Below are positions 5,378-5,762 of a DNA stretch of 5,762 nt, piece by piece. The DNA lies in contig NZ_CALIIS010000211.1 in NCBI RefSeq assembly GCF_938017705.1, forward strand, positions 1-5,762, written 5' to 3'. The position numbers and the translations under genes were made by a program. Origin of the DNA: an uncultured Campylobacter sp. Lineage in GTDB: Bacteria; Campylobacterota; Campylobacteria; Campylobacterales; Campylobacteraceae. Below the pieces are notes generated by a model that was not told the origin of the DNA, did not search any database, and was given only the letters and a program-made list of their open reading frames with translations. The first letter of the stretch is position 1. Each line of letters opens with the position of its first letter.

Positions 5378-5729
5378 CAGCGAAGAGCATATCGTCATTG
5401 ATAATAATCCTATGCCCTCCGCCGATGAGCTGGCTAAGTATCAAGAGGTTGATCCGGGGCTAGTCTCTTACTTCCAACGGATCACAGACGAAGAGCGGAG
5501 CTTTAGACATGAAGTAGCACGTCAGAGTGTAGATCTCCTTGCTCGAGAGAATAAACGAGGGCATCGGGAGCGTCTGCTTGGTCAGGTCTTTGCCTTTCTT
5601 TCGCTCCTCGTATTTCTGGCGATCACTGCATGGGCTCTTTACTTGGATAAAGCTTGGCTTGCAGGATCCTTTAGCACGCTCTCTATAGCAGGTATCGTGT
5701 CAGCCTTCATTAACGGAAAGAAAGACTGA
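5373..5729 (+). CDS. DUF2335 membrane protein; 5' end possibly disrupted
   Basis: The intact frame from ATG 5373 encodes 118 residues. Residues ~14-47 carry the DUF2335 pattern: MPSADELAKYQEVDPG, then an Arg/Glu-rich helix ending FRHE. Residues ~50-68 are a basic helix, and two membrane helices follow at ~70-91 and ~95-113, with a short basic tail (NGKKD). The family is small, membrane-bound, often found in accessory regions, and of unknown function. There is no clear ribosome site before 5373. A 20-codon frame from ATG 5311 runs to TAG 5368-5370. Deleting 11 bp between the two GATGCT copies (5361-5366, 5372-5377) would fuse it to this frame through DQM-LSEEH. The original start may therefore be 5311, overlapping the upstream gene by 14 nt, with the present sequence carrying an insertion or an error. 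The membrane family call is firm; the start is not. Confidence 0.78.
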   Translation: MLSEEHIVIDNNPMPSADELAKYQEVDPGLVSYFQRITDEERSFRHEVARQSVDLLARENKRGHRERLLGQVFAFLSLLVFLAITAWALYLDKAWLAGSFSTLSIAGIVSAFINGKKD

Positions 5730-5762
5730 TCGATTCTTTTCCATATAAGTTACCCGCCTCGG
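5730..5762. other. Trailing sequence after the DUF2335 gene
   Basis: Thirty-three bases remain after the stop. No hairpin, promoter or gene is visible in them. Confidence 0.5.

Overview
The window joins two unrelated genomes. Bases 1 to about 4430 look like a Campylobacter with fairly high GC for the genus, of the oral C. gracilis/showae/rectus type. The signs are spacers packed with AAATTTT/AAAATTT words, GGAG-type ribosome sites, a phosphoethanolamine transferase, and a Tat-exported fumarate reductase flavoprotein of the SdhA/MfrA type. Bases from about 4431 to 5762 look like a Bacteroidota (Bacteroidales, perhaps Porphyromonas-like). Here the AAATTTT words vanish, there are no clear Shine-Dalgarno sites, a TAnnTTTG promoter box appears, and the genes are an outer-membrane barrel end and a DUF2335 protein. 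The switch falls inside the flavoprotein gene, just before its conserved RGEGG segment. The simplest explanation is a chimeric contig, probably from an oral metagenome, rather than a real genomic junction.

Campylobacter part, left to right: a truncated secreted PepSY protein on the minus strand (450 to 1). A divergent spacer follows, then a complete EptA/MCR-type phosphoethanolamine transferase on the plus strand (658-2274). It converges on a LysR-type regulator (3384-2479, minus) across an AT-rich spacer with terminator-like inverted repeats. The regulator is divergent from mfrA (3526 onward). Their shared 141-bp intergenic region carries a good sigma-70 promoter for mfrA (TTGACT-17-TAAAAT) and a 9-bp dyad over the -10 and start site, which suggests that the LysR protein or another regulator controls mfrA. 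Only the first ~302 residues of MfrA are present.

Bacteroidota part: the last ~143 residues of an outer-membrane beta-barrel protein, a strong intrinsic terminator, a G-rich spacer and a promoter. Next come a 70-residue gene of unknown function and a DUF2335 membrane protein. The 5' end of the DUF2335 gene seems to be broken by an 11-bp insertion or partial duplication: removing 11 bp restores one longer frame that overlaps the end of the 70-residue gene.

I see no CRISPR array, tRNA, rRNA, insertion sequence or recognisable new defence system. The least understood unit is the small gene plus DUF2335 pair at the right end.
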